DNA of 9,163 nucleotides from DATKXO01 sp035528995 (GTDB lineage Bacteria > Planctomycetota > Phycisphaerae > UBA1845), in the NCBI GenBank assembly GCA_035528995.1, contig DATKXO010000448.1, positions 1 through 9,163 of the forward strand. The letters run 5' to 3'. A program made the position numbers and the translations under genes. Shown here one piece after another: positions 1 through 6,804 of the stretch. The notes under the pieces were generated by a model that was not told the origin of the DNA, made no database searches, and saw only the letters and a program-made list of their open reading frames with translations. Numbering within the stretch: the first letter of the stretch is position 1; the number at the start of each line of letters is the position of its first letter.

Positions 1-55
1 ATGCCCCCTCGACCGCACGACGCCCGCATTCCAGGCCCTCGAAGCGGCGCCACCC

Positions 56-592
56 ATGACGCCCGAAGCTCGAACAGAAGATGACGCGCCAGAGCAACAC
101 AGGCGAGACCTGCCTACCGAAGCGCCCCGCGCGCCATCACCTTGGTACAAGAGAGCCGGTCGCCACACCTGGGCCCTGATCGCCATCATTCTGCTGATTG
201 CGTTGGACCTGTTCAAAAACCGCACCGTCACCCCGACTTCTCTCTATTGCCTCGCAGTCGTCGCCGTGTTGGCAACCGCCCAAGCGCTATACCCGATCGC
301 CGGACGACGCGGATCGCGCCGCCAGTGGCTGATCGTCCCTGGCGGCTTGGTGCTGCGACGCGCCACGCTGTTCGGCCCGGGTTGGCAGGTGCGGCTGTTC
401 GATCGGCGACGCAGCGTCCTCTTCGTCCACTGCATGGAATCTCAGGGCCACGCCCCCTGGCGTCTCTCTGTGGCCGATGCCGACGGACTCGAACGGACCA
501 GCGCCACCAGAGCCGAGATCGACCTCGTCCTGCGCGGCTGGCTCAGCCCCCACCATCCACCGCCACCGGACCGCCTGACCGATCTCACCTGA
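56..592 (+). CDS. Unrecognised two-TM membrane protein, possibly continuing left of the window
   Basis: I do not recognise this 178-residue protein. Residues 1-36 are polar, rich in Pro, Glu and Arg, and probably disordered. Two hydrophobic segments follow, about 38-53 and 60-82, separated by a short charged turn (KNRT). The rest (about 90-163) is a soluble domain of alternating hydrophobic and basic residues (WLIVPGGLVLRR, WQVRLFDRRRSVLFV) and then a predicted amphipathic helix. This order, a membrane hairpin followed by a beta-rich domain, resembles bacterial PH-like membrane proteins, but the resemblance is one of layout and not a motif match. The ATG at 56 has no clear Shine-Dalgarno sequence. 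The same frame is open back to position 2 with plausible residues (LDRTTPAFQALEAAPP), so the real start may lie outside the window. A competing frame ends in an ATGA overlap at 56-59. The gene converges on mlaD, 57 bp away. Confidence 0.6.
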   Translation: MTPEARTEDDAPEQHRRDLPTEAPRAPSPWYKRAGRHTWALIAIILLIALDLFKNRTVTPTSLYCLAVVAVLATAQALYPIAGRRGSRRQWLIVPGGLVLRRATLFGPGWQVRLFDRRRSVLFVHCMESQGHAPWRLSVADADGLERTSATRAEIDLVLRGWLSPHHPPPPDRLTDLT

Positions 593-649
593 CCAGAACG
601 CCACCGCGCGCACCGTCAGCGCGATCACCTGGTCCTTCCGTAACCGACG
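593..649. terminator. Weak candidate bidirectional terminator between convergent genes
   Basis: This 57-bp gap lies between two convergent stop codons. It contains nested inverted repeats: GACCAG at 591-596 matches CTGGTC at 629-634, and inside them CGCGC at 605-609 can pair with GCGCG at 619-623 across a 9-nt loop. No clear T-run follows on either strand, so intrinsic termination is uncertain. The position is where a shared terminator would be expected. Confidence 0.22.
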
Positions 650-1783
650 CTACTTGCCGTCGCTCGGGATCGGCTTCTTCCCTTGGTGGGAGAACGGCCC
701 TACCGCTTCGTGGGCCTTGAACTCGATGTACCCCTGCTGCTCGAACTTCTCCAGCAGACGACGAAGCTTGTCCACCGCGTCCGTGATACGCTGAACCGAC
801 AGCAGCATCGCCTCGTACAGCCGCGGATCGCGCAGGATCATGCCCGCCGTCCCCTGGCCCTCGGACAGGTCGCGCGAGGCGCTGTTCAGGTTCTCCGCCA
901 CCTTGGACATCGTCTCCAACGCCGGAATCAGGTGGGCCCGTATCTCGTTGATCCCCGTGTTCGCGTCACCCACCAGCGAGTTCAGCTCCGTCCCCACTTG
1001 GGTCAGGTCCTGCTGCACCCGGGCCGCCGTCTCACGCAACGAGGCGAACGTCTCACGCCCGTCGGCCGTCATGCTCTCCACGTTCTCGATGGCCTGCACG
1101 ATCGCGCTCTTGACCTTCGGATCACCCAGCACCTCGTTGAAGTGCTTCAGCGTCCGGTCCAGACGTTGCACCACGGTGAAGAGGTTGGCCGTGATCTTCT
1201 GAGCCTCGGCCATCGGATCATCCACCTCGTTGATCCGACGAATCCGGAAAAGTTCGTGCAGGTCGTCGGCGACGGGCCTGGCCGCCTCGAACAGATTGCC
1301 CATGTGCTGCACCGTCTTGTCCAGAGAGAACATCAGATCCTCGGGAACCAGGCCCTCGAACGGATTGCCCATCTCTCCCAGGATCTCGGCCGACTTCGGG
1401 TCCAGCGGCTGCGTCTCGACGTCCGGCCCGATGATCTCGATGTGCCCCCGCCCCAGTCCGAACACGTTGGCGAATACCCGACCGGTCGAGCCCCGAGGGA
1501 TGAAGTACGTGTCCTTGATCAGGGCCGTTACCTGAACGCCCATGCCCGGATGCCGGGCGTCCGCGAACGCCAACTGCCCCACACGCCCCACCTGCAGCCC
1601 GTTCAGGAACACCGGCATGCCCTGGCTCACCCCTTCCACCTCGTGAAAGCTGATGGTCAACTCGTACTCGGCCCCGCCCAGCCAGCTCGGCGTCTCACCG
1701 AACAGAACCAGCAGCCCACCTAGCACCGCCAGCCCGGCCAGCATGAACACGCCCACCATCAAGTTGCGTTTGTACTCGCTCAC
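650..1783 (-). CDS. mlaD: MlaD/MCE-domain lipid transport substrate-binding subunit, long form
   Basis: This is the membrane-anchored substrate-binding subunit of an MlaEFD-type ABC transporter, expected to form a ring on the periplasmic face of the inner membrane through which lipid passes. The 377-residue protein has an N-terminal anchor helix at about 9-28 after a short basic start. A single MCE domain follows at about 38-120 (FHEVEGVSQGMPVFLNGLQVGRV near its start, IEIIGP at its end). A long helical, coiled-coil-prone tail spans about 145-350. The tail carries the Gly-rich segment common near MCE protein C-termini (EGQGTAGMILRDPRLYEAM, 308-326). E. coli MlaD is about 183 residues, so this tail roughly doubles the length; plant TGD2 is closer in size. 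Translation starts at GTG (1783-1781), chosen because AGGAGA lies about 7 nt upstream, inside the end of mlaF. It is the last gene of the mlaE-mlaF-mlaD operon. The gene name follows the family and not proven orthology to E. coli. Confidence 0.9.
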   Translation of the reverse strand: MSEYKRNLMVGVFMLAGLAVLGGLLVLFGETPSWLGGAEYELTISFHEVEGVSQGMPVFLNGLQVGRVGQLAFADARHPGMGVQVTALIKDTYFIPRGSTGRVFANVFGLGRGHIEIIGPDVETQPLDPKSAEILGEMGNPFEGLVPEDLMFSLDKTVQHMGNLFEAARPVADDLHELFRIRRINEVDDPMAEAQKITANLFTVVQRLDRTLKHFNEVLGDPKVKSAIVQAIENVESMTADGRETFASLRETAARVQQDLTQVGTELNSLVGDANTGINEIRAHLIPALETMSKVAENLNSASRDLSEGQGTAGMILRDPRLYEAMLLSVQRITDAVDKLRRLLEKFEQQGYIEFKAHEAVGPFSHQGKKPIPSDGK

Positions 1784-1786
1784 CGC

Positions 1787-2614
1787 TCAACTCTCCTGGC
1801 GCAGACTGCGCAGGTCCTTTTCCGAGGCCCGCCCCTCGATGAAGCGCCGGATGCGCTCGTCCCCCGCCTCGGCGATCTCCCGCGACGTCCCGTCGAAAAT
1901 GAACTTGCCCTCGTGCAGCATGAGGATGCGGTCCGCCACCTTGTTCGCCGAGGCCATGTCGTGCGTCACCACGATGCCCGTCGCGTCGATCTCCCGCCGC
2001 AGCTTCAAAATCAGCTCGTTGATCACGTCCGCCCGAACCGGATCCAGCCCCGTCGTCGGCTCGTCGTACAGGATGATCTCCGGGTCCAAAGCAATGGCCC
2101 GGGCCAGGGCGACACGCTTGCGCTGACCGCCGGACAGGTCCGCCGGCCTCTTGCTCTGGATGCCGTCCAGCCCCACCATCCGCAGCTTCTCCGTCACGAC
2201 GCGCTCGATCTCGGCCCGCGAGCGCCGGCCCTGTTCGACCAGCGGGAAACCCACGTTCTCGGCCACGGTCAGCGAATCGAACAGGGCGCCCAACTGGAAC
2301 AGAAACCCGAAATTCATTCGCAGACGGGCCAGCTCCCCGGCGTTCATCTCCCCGATCGACCGCCCGTGATATCTCACCTCGCCACGATCCGGCCGCAGCA
2401 GCCCCACGATGTGCTTGAGCACCACGCTCTTGCCCACGCCGCTCTCGCCGATGATCACCGTCGTCTCGCGCGGGTGCAGAACCAGGTCCACCCCGCGCAA
2501 CACCTCCAGGCGACCGAAGCTCTTGTACACGTCGATCAGCTCGATCACCGGTGCGGCGTTCGCACCGGCCTCTCCGCCCGGGCGCACCGTCGCCTGTTGG
2601 ATCTGATCCGTCAT
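1787..2614 (-). CDS. mlaF: MlaF-type ABC transporter ATP-binding protein
   Basis: This is the cytoplasmic ATPase that powers the MlaE permease in MCE-type lipid transport. The 275-residue protein has a complete nucleotide-binding domain. It shows Walker A GESGVGKS at 56-63, Q-loop Gln107, signature LSGGQRKR starting at 160, Walker B ILYDEPTTGLD starting at 181 with catalytic Glu185, and H-loop His218 in VVTHDM. The stretch FGFLFQLGALFDSLTVAENV (102-121) is typical of the MlaF/Ttg2A branch of ABC ATPases. About 22 polar residues precede the domain and the C-terminal 25 residues are charged. The ATG at 2614 is preceded by a purine-rich GGGAGGCGGA about 7-16 nt upstream, which is an acceptable ribosome binding site. 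The gene begins 3 bp after mlaE ends and stops 3 bp before mlaD begins, so the three are almost certainly co-transcribed and translationally coupled. All key ATPase residues are present. Confidence 0.95.
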   Translation of the reverse strand: MTDQIQQATVRPGGEAGANAAPVIELIDVYKSFGRLEVLRGVDLVLHPRETTVIIGESGVGKSVVLKHIVGLLRPDRGEVRYHGRSIGEMNAGELARLRMNFGFLFQLGALFDSLTVAENVGFPLVEQGRRSRAEIERVVTEKLRMVGLDGIQSKRPADLSGGQRKRVALARAIALDPEIILYDEPTTGLDPVRADVINELILKLRREIDATGIVVTHDMASANKVADRILMLHEGKFIFDGTSREIAEAGDERIRRFIEGRASEKDLRSLRQES

Positions 2615-2617
2615 GCC

Positions 2618-3445
2618 CTATCCGCCTCCCTGGATGAGAGGCTTGAACCCGTACAGCGCGTTGTACAACCCCTGCAGAGACGTCGCCAGGAAGAAGTCGA
2701 TCGCCAGGATCGCGATGAAGGCCGCCACAAACGACTCCGTGCACGCCCGACCCACGCCGGCCGCACCCGCCCGGCAAGGAAAACCCTTGTAGCACGCGAT
2801 CAGCCCGATCGTCCCACCGAAGCCCACGCTCTTGATGAACCCCACCAGCACGTCCCAGACCTCCGTCGCGTCCGCCGTGTAATACCAGTACGGCTCCGAC
2901 GGCACCCCCTTGAGCTGCACCGCGATCAGCCACCCCGCGAACGCACCCACCAGATCGCAGAAGAACGTCAGCAGCGGCGCCAGCAGCAGGCAGGCCAGGA
3001 ACCGGGGCACCACCAGGTGGCGGATCGGATCGGACCCCATGACCCGCATCGCGTCGAGCTGTTCGGTCACGTTCATCGTGCCCAACTCCGCCGTCAACGC
3101 CCCGCCCACTCGCCCGGCCAGCATCACACCGGCCAGCACCGGCCCCAGCTCTTTGACCAGCGTCAGGTTCACCAGGACGCCCATTCTCTCCTCGAACCCG
3201 GCCGCATAGAGCTGGTCGAAGCTCTGGATCGCCAGCACCAGCCCCACGAACATCCCCGTGATCATGATCACCGGCAGCGTCCGGTTGCCCACCTCGTAGA
3301 ACTGCGGCATCACCTCGCGCCACAGCCTGGCCCGTGGCAGGTCCGCCACCAGGAGCCGTTGCGTCTGAAACGCAAACACCCAGAAGCGCCCGAAGGCCTC
3401 CAGGCCCTGCAATGTCTTGGCACCGATCGCGGCAACCAGTTGCAT
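2618..3445 (-). CDS. mlaE: MlaE-type lipid ABC transporter permease
   Basis: This is the inner-membrane permease of an MCE transporter, which works as a dimer with MlaF below and an MlaD ring above. The 275-residue product has the family's hallmark segment at about 98-148: KELGPVLAGVMLAGRVGGAL, AELGTMNVTEQLDAMRVMG and DPIRHLVVPR. Hydrophobic segments lie at about 56-75, 92-117, 150-177, 200-218 and 238-258, and an amphipathic N-terminal interface helix precedes them. The frame stays open upstream as far as 3697, but that part has poor family character and would overlap the divergent glycosyltransferase, so I place the start at the ATG at 3445-3443. This gives the normal family length. The Shine-Dalgarno there is weak (GGA about 8 nt upstream). 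It is the first gene of the operon. The 153-bp divergent region to the glycosyltransferase should hold its promoter, but I could not identify convincing hexamers. Confidence 0.93.
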   Translation of the reverse strand: MQLVAAIGAKTLQGLEAFGRFWVFAFQTQRLLVADLPRARLWREVMPQFYEVGNRTLPVIMITGMFVGLVLAIQSFDQLYAAGFEERMGVLVNLTLVKELGPVLAGVMLAGRVGGALTAELGTMNVTEQLDAMRVMGSDPIRHLVVPRFLACLLLAPLLTFFCDLVGAFAGWLIAVQLKGVPSEPYWYYTADATEVWDVLVGFIKSVGFGGTIGLIACYKGFPCRAGAAGVGRACTESFVAAFIAILAIDFFLATSLQGLYNALYGFKPLIQGGG

Positions 3446-3587
3446 GAGTGAATCCGAACAGCAAATCGCCAACAAGAAACCGACAGGGGCGAACTCGGCA
3501 CGCCGGCCTGTGGCGGCCCGAATCGCGAAGGCAACTCCTTCGCGCCCCGCGATAATCCACGGTTCGCCTGCCGGCTTTTCTACGTTA

Positions 3588-3591
3588 GGAT
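3588..3591 (+). promoter_or_regulatory. Shine-Dalgarno deciding the glycosyltransferase start
   Basis: AGGA at 3588-3591 sits 7 nt before the ATG at 3599 and directly overlaps the alternative ATG at 3590. The spacing supports initiation at 3599, three codons downstream of the longest reading. Confidence 0.6.
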
Positions 3592-3598
3592 GGCGCTC

Positions 3599-4315
3599 AT
3601 GTCCAGCGCCGGACCGAGCGTGTCCGTGGTCGTGCCCGCCTATCGAGAGGCACCCAACCTGCGCCCGTTGTGCGAGCGAATCTTCGCCGCCACCCACCGG
3701 GCCAACCTCGAGGCCGAGCTGATCATCGTCGACGACGACTCCCGCGACGGTTCCGTCGAGGTCGTCCGGGACCTGGCCTCACGATTCGACGTCAGAATCG
3801 TGGTGCGAACCGACCAGCGGGGGCTGGCCTCCGCCGTCCTGCGCGGCTTCGACGAGGCCCGCGGCCGCGTCCTCCTCGTCATGGACGCCGACCTCCAGCA
3901 TCCGCCCGAGAAGATCCCCGAACTCATCGAGTGCATCACCTCCGGGCGGGCCGACTTCGCCATCGGCTCGCGGTACGCCGGCGGCCGGATCGAGCGCGAC
4001 TGGCCCCTCTTCCGGCGGCTCAACAGTTGGGTGGCCACGCTATTGGCCCGACCGTTGACCACGGCCCGCGATTCCATGTCCGGGTTCTTCGCCCTGCACC
4101 GCGACACCTGGAAGCGCGCCGCCCCCCTCGACCCCATCGGCTACAAGATCGGCCTGGAACTCATGGTCAAGGCCCGCTGCCGGCGCTGCCTCGAGGTGCC
4201 CATCGTCTTCGGCGACCGCGCCGGCGGCCAGAGCAAGCTCAACCTCTCCGAGCAACTGCGCTACCTGCGACACCTGGCCCGACTGTACCGCTTCCGGTTC
4301 TTCACCCGGCCGTAG
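3599..4315 (+). CDS. Family 2 glycosyltransferase, soluble DPM1 (polyprenol-phosphate mannosyltransferase)-like
   Basis: This is a GT-A fold glycosyltransferase of family 2. The closest recognisable group is dolichyl/polyprenyl-phosphate mannosyl- (or glucosyl-) transferases, which move a sugar from a nucleotide donor to a lipid phosphate at the cytoplasmic membrane face. In the 238-residue form, the nucleotide-binding strand is SVVVPAYREAPNLRPL at 9-24. Further motifs are IIVDDDSRDGS (42-52), the metal-binding DAD in VMDADLQHPP (94-103), GSRYAGG (123-129) and SMSGFFALHR (159-168). It ends at about the catalytic domain length, with no C-terminal membrane helices or GtrA-like domain, so it resembles human DPM1 and not the membrane-anchored archaeal form. 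The substrate cannot be fixed from sequence; mannose is suggested only by family likeness and by manA elsewhere in the window. It is divergent from mlaE and convergent with the glycogen synthase, so probably transcribed alone. Confidence 0.88.
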   Translation: MSSAGPSVSVVVPAYREAPNLRPLCERIFAATHRANLEAELIIVDDDSRDGSVEVVRDLASRFDVRIVVRTDQRGLASAVLRGFDEARGRVLLVMDADLQHPPEKIPELIECITSGRADFAIGSRYAGGRIERDWPLFRRLNSWVATLLARPLTTARDSMSGFFALHRDTWKRAAPLDPIGYKIGLELMVKARCRRCLEVPIVFGDRAGGQSKLNLSEQLRYLRHLARLYRFRFFTRP

Positions 4316-4347
4316 CCGCCCTGCCGGCCCGCGCCGCCCGCGCCGCT

Positions 4348-6156
4348 TCAGGGCTCTCGCACCAGCGCGTCGTACGTCCGCGACAGGGCCAGCTCATGGG
4401 CCCGGTGGTAGTGTTCCCCGAGGTTGGCCCAGTCGAACAGCTCGCTCAGCCGTTCGGTCCGGTTGCGTTGTTGAATCCGCTCCCGACGGGTCATCGAGCA
4501 GAAGTCGATCATGATCTGCGTGAGTTCGTCCAGCGCCGGCCCGGGACCGCTGTGCCGATCCAGCACGTAGATGCCCCGACGAGTGTGGTCCGGAACCTGC
4601 GACGCGATGAACGCCCCGAAGCCCGACAGGTTCGACGTCACCGACGGCACCCCCATCACCGTGCACTCCGCCGGCGTGTAGCCCCACGGCTCGTAGTACG
4701 ACGGAAACACGCCCAGGTGACAGCCCCGAACGAAATCCTCGTATTCCAGCCCGAACAGCGGATTCGTCGCCGTCAGAAACGCCGGGTGGTAAACCACCTT
4801 GACCCGGTCCTCCGGCGCGTTGAACAGCCGCCGATGGCGCAGGTGAGACAAAATCGGGTCGCCGTCGTCGTGCTCCATGTCGTGCGTCACGATGGCCGGC
4901 AGTGTCGAACGCCGCCGCGTCAGCAGCATCCGCTTCAGTCGGATGATCTCCTGATCCGTTAGCAGCTTCTCCGGGTCGGGCAGTTCCCCCGCCGCCGCCG
5001 CCTCGAACATGCGCGGCCCGACCTGCCCGATGATGTCGTTGCACACCGTCCGCAGCTCGTCCAGCAGAAAATGGTTGTTCAGCACCTCCACGTTGACGCT
5101 CTTGATGGCCCCCGGGGCGATCAGAAAGGCCACGATGGTCCTGTCGCTGCCCGTGTGCTGCAGGTGGCCGTTCAGCCGATACAGGGCCTCGATCAGCAGA
5201 TCGATCCCCTTGTTCTGATACTCGTACCGCCCGGCGAAGAAGAAGTAGAGCGTCTTGTCCAGGTCGAAGGCATACGACCCGAAGAAATGCCCCCGAACGA
5301 ACTGGTGGATGTGCCCCTTGTACCGGGCGTGCAGGTTCTGAAACTCGTGCAACGCCGCGAACCGCTCCACCCGCAGACCGTTGGGCAGAACCAGGTCGGG
5401 TTTCCGCTGCAGCAAATACCCGGCCTCGTTCGCGGTCACGTCCGAAACGGTGCTGAAGACCGTGGCGGAATGAGCGGCCGCCCGCTCCAGACAGTACCGG
5501 TGATAGATGTTCCGATCGCCGGACTCCACGTCCGGGTTGATGCGCGGCAAACGCTCGTAAAAATCCGTCCGCGCGGCGCACAGGTGCCGCCCCAGCAGCG
5601 TCGCGTGCGTCGTGAACACCGTAGCCACCGGCAAGTGCCGGGCCCGCACCGCCGGAAGACCCGCCGACGCCAGCCATTCGTGAAAATGCGCCACCACCCG
5701 CCGCTCCGGGTGCAGCCGGGCGTGCTCGGTCAGCAGTTCCGCCACCAGGTAGCCGAACAGCACCGCGTCGTCCGCTTCGGTGTCCCGCCGCGAGGCCTCG
5801 ATCTGCGTGTCCTCCCACAGCAGATGCCAGAACTCCGCCAGCCGGTAACGGCTGCTCTCCAGCTCGATCAGCACCACCTTGGGATAGCCCGCAATCAGCC
5901 ACCGCCCGAAATGACAACGGATGCCCCGCTTCGCCAGGGCCGTCAGCGTCGGCTCCAGCATCTCGCCCGGCTCCAGCGGCTCGAACTCCATGGCCGCCGA
6001 TTCCGTGTGGTACGGACCGATCAGGCAGTAACGGTCCCCCCACCGGCCCGCCATGGTCGGCACCTTCGACTGCACCACCCGGTAGATCCCGCCCACCTTG
6101 TGGCAGACCTCCCAGGAAATCTCGAAAAGGATGGTTTCAGCTTCGCCCTTCACCAT
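4348..6156 (-). CDS. Glycogen synthase of the eukaryotic type (GT3 family)
   Basis: This glycogen synthase extends alpha-1,4-glucan chains from a nucleotide glucose donor. It belongs to family GT3 (animal and fungal GYS) and not to GT5, the family of bacterial GlgA. The 602-residue protein aligns in memory with human GYS1 over nearly its whole length. Landmarks are the donor-site loop EVCHKVGGIY (16-25), AHFHEWLA (156-163), FTTHATLLGRHLCA (181-194), IYHRYCLERAAAH (217-229), GRYEYQNKGID (309-319), and the catalytic EPWGYTPAE with Glu489 and Glu497. Residues 557-569 keep Arg at 557, 558, 560, 564, 566 and 569, the spacing of the glucose-6-phosphate sensing cluster in GYS enzymes. It lacks the N-terminal (about 25 residues) and C-terminal (about 100 residues) extensions that carry phosphorylation sites in animals. 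The ATG at 6156 follows AAGGG closely. GT3 members normally use UDP-glucose; donor choice here is inferred. It converges with the GT2 gene, 32 bp away. Confidence 0.95.
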   Translation of the reverse strand: MVKGEAETILFEISWEVCHKVGGIYRVVQSKVPTMAGRWGDRYCLIGPYHTESAAMEFEPLEPGEMLEPTLTALAKRGIRCHFGRWLIAGYPKVVLIELESSRYRLAEFWHLLWEDTQIEASRRDTEADDAVLFGYLVAELLTEHARLHPERRVVAHFHEWLASAGLPAVRARHLPVATVFTTHATLLGRHLCAARTDFYERLPRINPDVESGDRNIYHRYCLERAAAHSATVFSTVSDVTANEAGYLLQRKPDLVLPNGLRVERFAALHEFQNLHARYKGHIHQFVRGHFFGSYAFDLDKTLYFFFAGRYEYQNKGIDLLIEALYRLNGHLQHTGSDRTIVAFLIAPGAIKSVNVEVLNNHFLLDELRTVCNDIIGQVGPRMFEAAAAGELPDPEKLLTDQEIIRLKRMLLTRRRSTLPAIVTHDMEHDDGDPILSHLRHRRLFNAPEDRVKVVYHPAFLTATNPLFGLEYEDFVRGCHLGVFPSYYEPWGYTPAECTVMGVPSVTSNLSGFGAFIASQVPDHTRRGIYVLDRHSGPGPALDELTQIMIDFCSMTRRERIQQRNRTERLSELFDWANLGEHYHRAHELALSRTYDALVREP

Positions 6157-6334
6157 CGGCCCTTGTAGTCGGCGGACATGGCAGCGTCAAACGACTCGGA
6201 TGTGCGACGCGACCGAGGTGGATACTCGACCTGCCCTGGCTGCTTCCGCGAGCGGTATGCCGCGACACGCTCCAAACGAACTGCCCGCCCACCGCGTCAC
6301 CAGCTTGCCATCGCCGTATGGCACGGCCCCGCGG
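6157..6334. other. 178-bp intergenic region without a gene
   Basis: This is the gap between two minus-strand genes. Apart from the candidate promoter at 6162-6190 and the AAGGG ribosome binding site, I see no small gene, convincing terminator hairpin or repeat. Its length suggests that the glycogen synthase gene may have its own promoter and may not be read only as part of an operon with the tRNA-binding gene. Confidence 0.4.
6162..6190 (-). promoter_or_regulatory. Candidate sigma-70-like promoter for the glycogen synthase gene
   Basis: On the minus strand, TTGACG (6190-6185) is followed after 17 nt by TACAAG (6167-6162). This is 5/6 and 4/6 against the sigma-70 consensus. The -10 ends only 5 nt before the ATG, so a transcript from here would begin at or near the start codon. 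That makes it either a leaderless promoter or a chance match. Confidence 0.25.
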
Positions 6335-6679
6335 TCAGCTTACCGCGCTGCCCGGAGGAATGTCGGCCATGGTGGTCAGCAGAATCACCTGCGAGTAGCC
6401 TTCCGTCGCCCCCGCCAGCAGCATGCCCTGACTCTCGACCCCGCGCATCTTCCGCGGTGCCAGGTTCGTGACCACGATGATGCTCTTCCCCACCAGCTCC
6501 TCGGGCGTGTAGTAGCCCTTCAGCCCGGCCACCAGCTGCCGCCGCTCGCTGCCCAGGTCCACCTGCAGCACCACCAGCTTGTCGGCGTTGGGGTGGTCGC
6601 TGGCCTCCACGACCTTACCCACCCGCATCTTGACCTTGCAGAACTCGTCGTAGGTTATCTGATCCGGTTGCTCACTCAT
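6335..6679 (-). CDS. Free-standing tRNA-binding domain protein (MetRS C-terminal/beta-subunit-like)
   Basis: This 114-residue protein consists almost entirely of one OB-fold tRNA-binding domain, of the kind found at the C-terminus of dimeric methionyl-tRNA synthetases and in Trbp111 and CsaA. The residues matching MetRS C-domains are ITYDEFCKVKMRVGKVVEA (8-26), NADKLVVLQVDLG (31-43), RRQLVAGL (46-53), YYTPEELVGKSIIVV (56-70) and NLAPRKMRGVESQGMLLA (72-89). The family binds tRNA as a dimer. The likeness to MetRS is stronger than to CsaA, so it may act in trans with a truncated MetG encoded elsewhere. No catalytic synthetase domain is present in this window. The ATG at 6679 is preceded by GGGAGC about 6 nt upstream. 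It lies upstream of the glycogen synthase on the same strand, 178 bp away, with no obvious functional link. Confidence 0.9.
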   Translation of the reverse strand: MSEQPDQITYDEFCKVKMRVGKVVEASDHPNADKLVVLQVDLGSERRQLVAGLKGYYTPEELVGKSIIVVTNLAPRKMRGVESQGMLLAGATEGYSQVILLTTMADIPPGSAVS

Positions 6680-6709
6680 TGCATCGCTCCCGCGCCAATC
6701 GCGAACCGC

Positions 6710-6738
6710 AGTCTACCGCCGGCACCAATCAGCGCCAA
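6710..6738 (-). promoter_or_regulatory. Candidate promoter for the tRNA-binding protein gene
   Basis: On the minus strand, TTGGCG (6738-6733), a 17-nt spacer and TAGACT (6715-6710) give 4/6 matches in each hexamer. Transcription would start near 6703, leaving a leader of about 25 nt that includes the GGGAGC ribosome binding site. Confidence 0.35.
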
Positions 6739-6775
6739 GACACCCGCGCCTGCCCACCCGGACCACCGGCCATCT

Positions 6776-6803
6776 TTGCCCCGCGCCCGACGCCGTGTAC
6801 AAT
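6776..6803 (+). promoter_or_regulatory. Candidate promoter for the 6893 gene and its leader
   Basis: TTGCCC (6776-6781), a 16-nt spacer and TACAAT (6798-6803) give 4/6 and 5/6 matches to the sigma-70 hexamers. The predicted start near 6810 leaves a leader of about 80 nt before the ATG at 6893. The same -10 and the same 16-nt spacing occur before manA, which strengthens both calls. Confidence 0.45.
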
Positions 6804-6804
6804 A

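Noticed and set aside
683..1723. Long plus-strand open frame opposite mlaD
   Set aside because: It is fully antisense to a gene with clear family motifs. The translation is rich in Arg, His, Gln and Leu with no recognisable domain, as expected from GC-rich codon bias.
1913..3451. Plus-strand frame of 512 codons opposite mlaF and mlaE
   Set aside because: It is a His/Arg/Gln-rich shadow of the operon with no motif.
1695..3560. Long minus-strand frame (621 codons) overlapping mlaE and mlaF in another frame
   Set aside because: The product is Gly/Arg/Asp-rich and domain-free, while the overlapped frames encode intact MlaE and MlaF.
3446..3697. Longer N-terminus for MlaE
   Set aside because: It would overlap the divergent glycosyltransferase by about 100 bp, and the added residues do not resemble MlaE. 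The ATG at 3445 gives the normal family length.
4394..6043. Second long minus-strand frame inside the glycogen synthase gene, and a plus-strand frame at 5071-6168
   Set aside because: Both are low-complexity shadows; the GT3 frame is aligned with its family from end to end.
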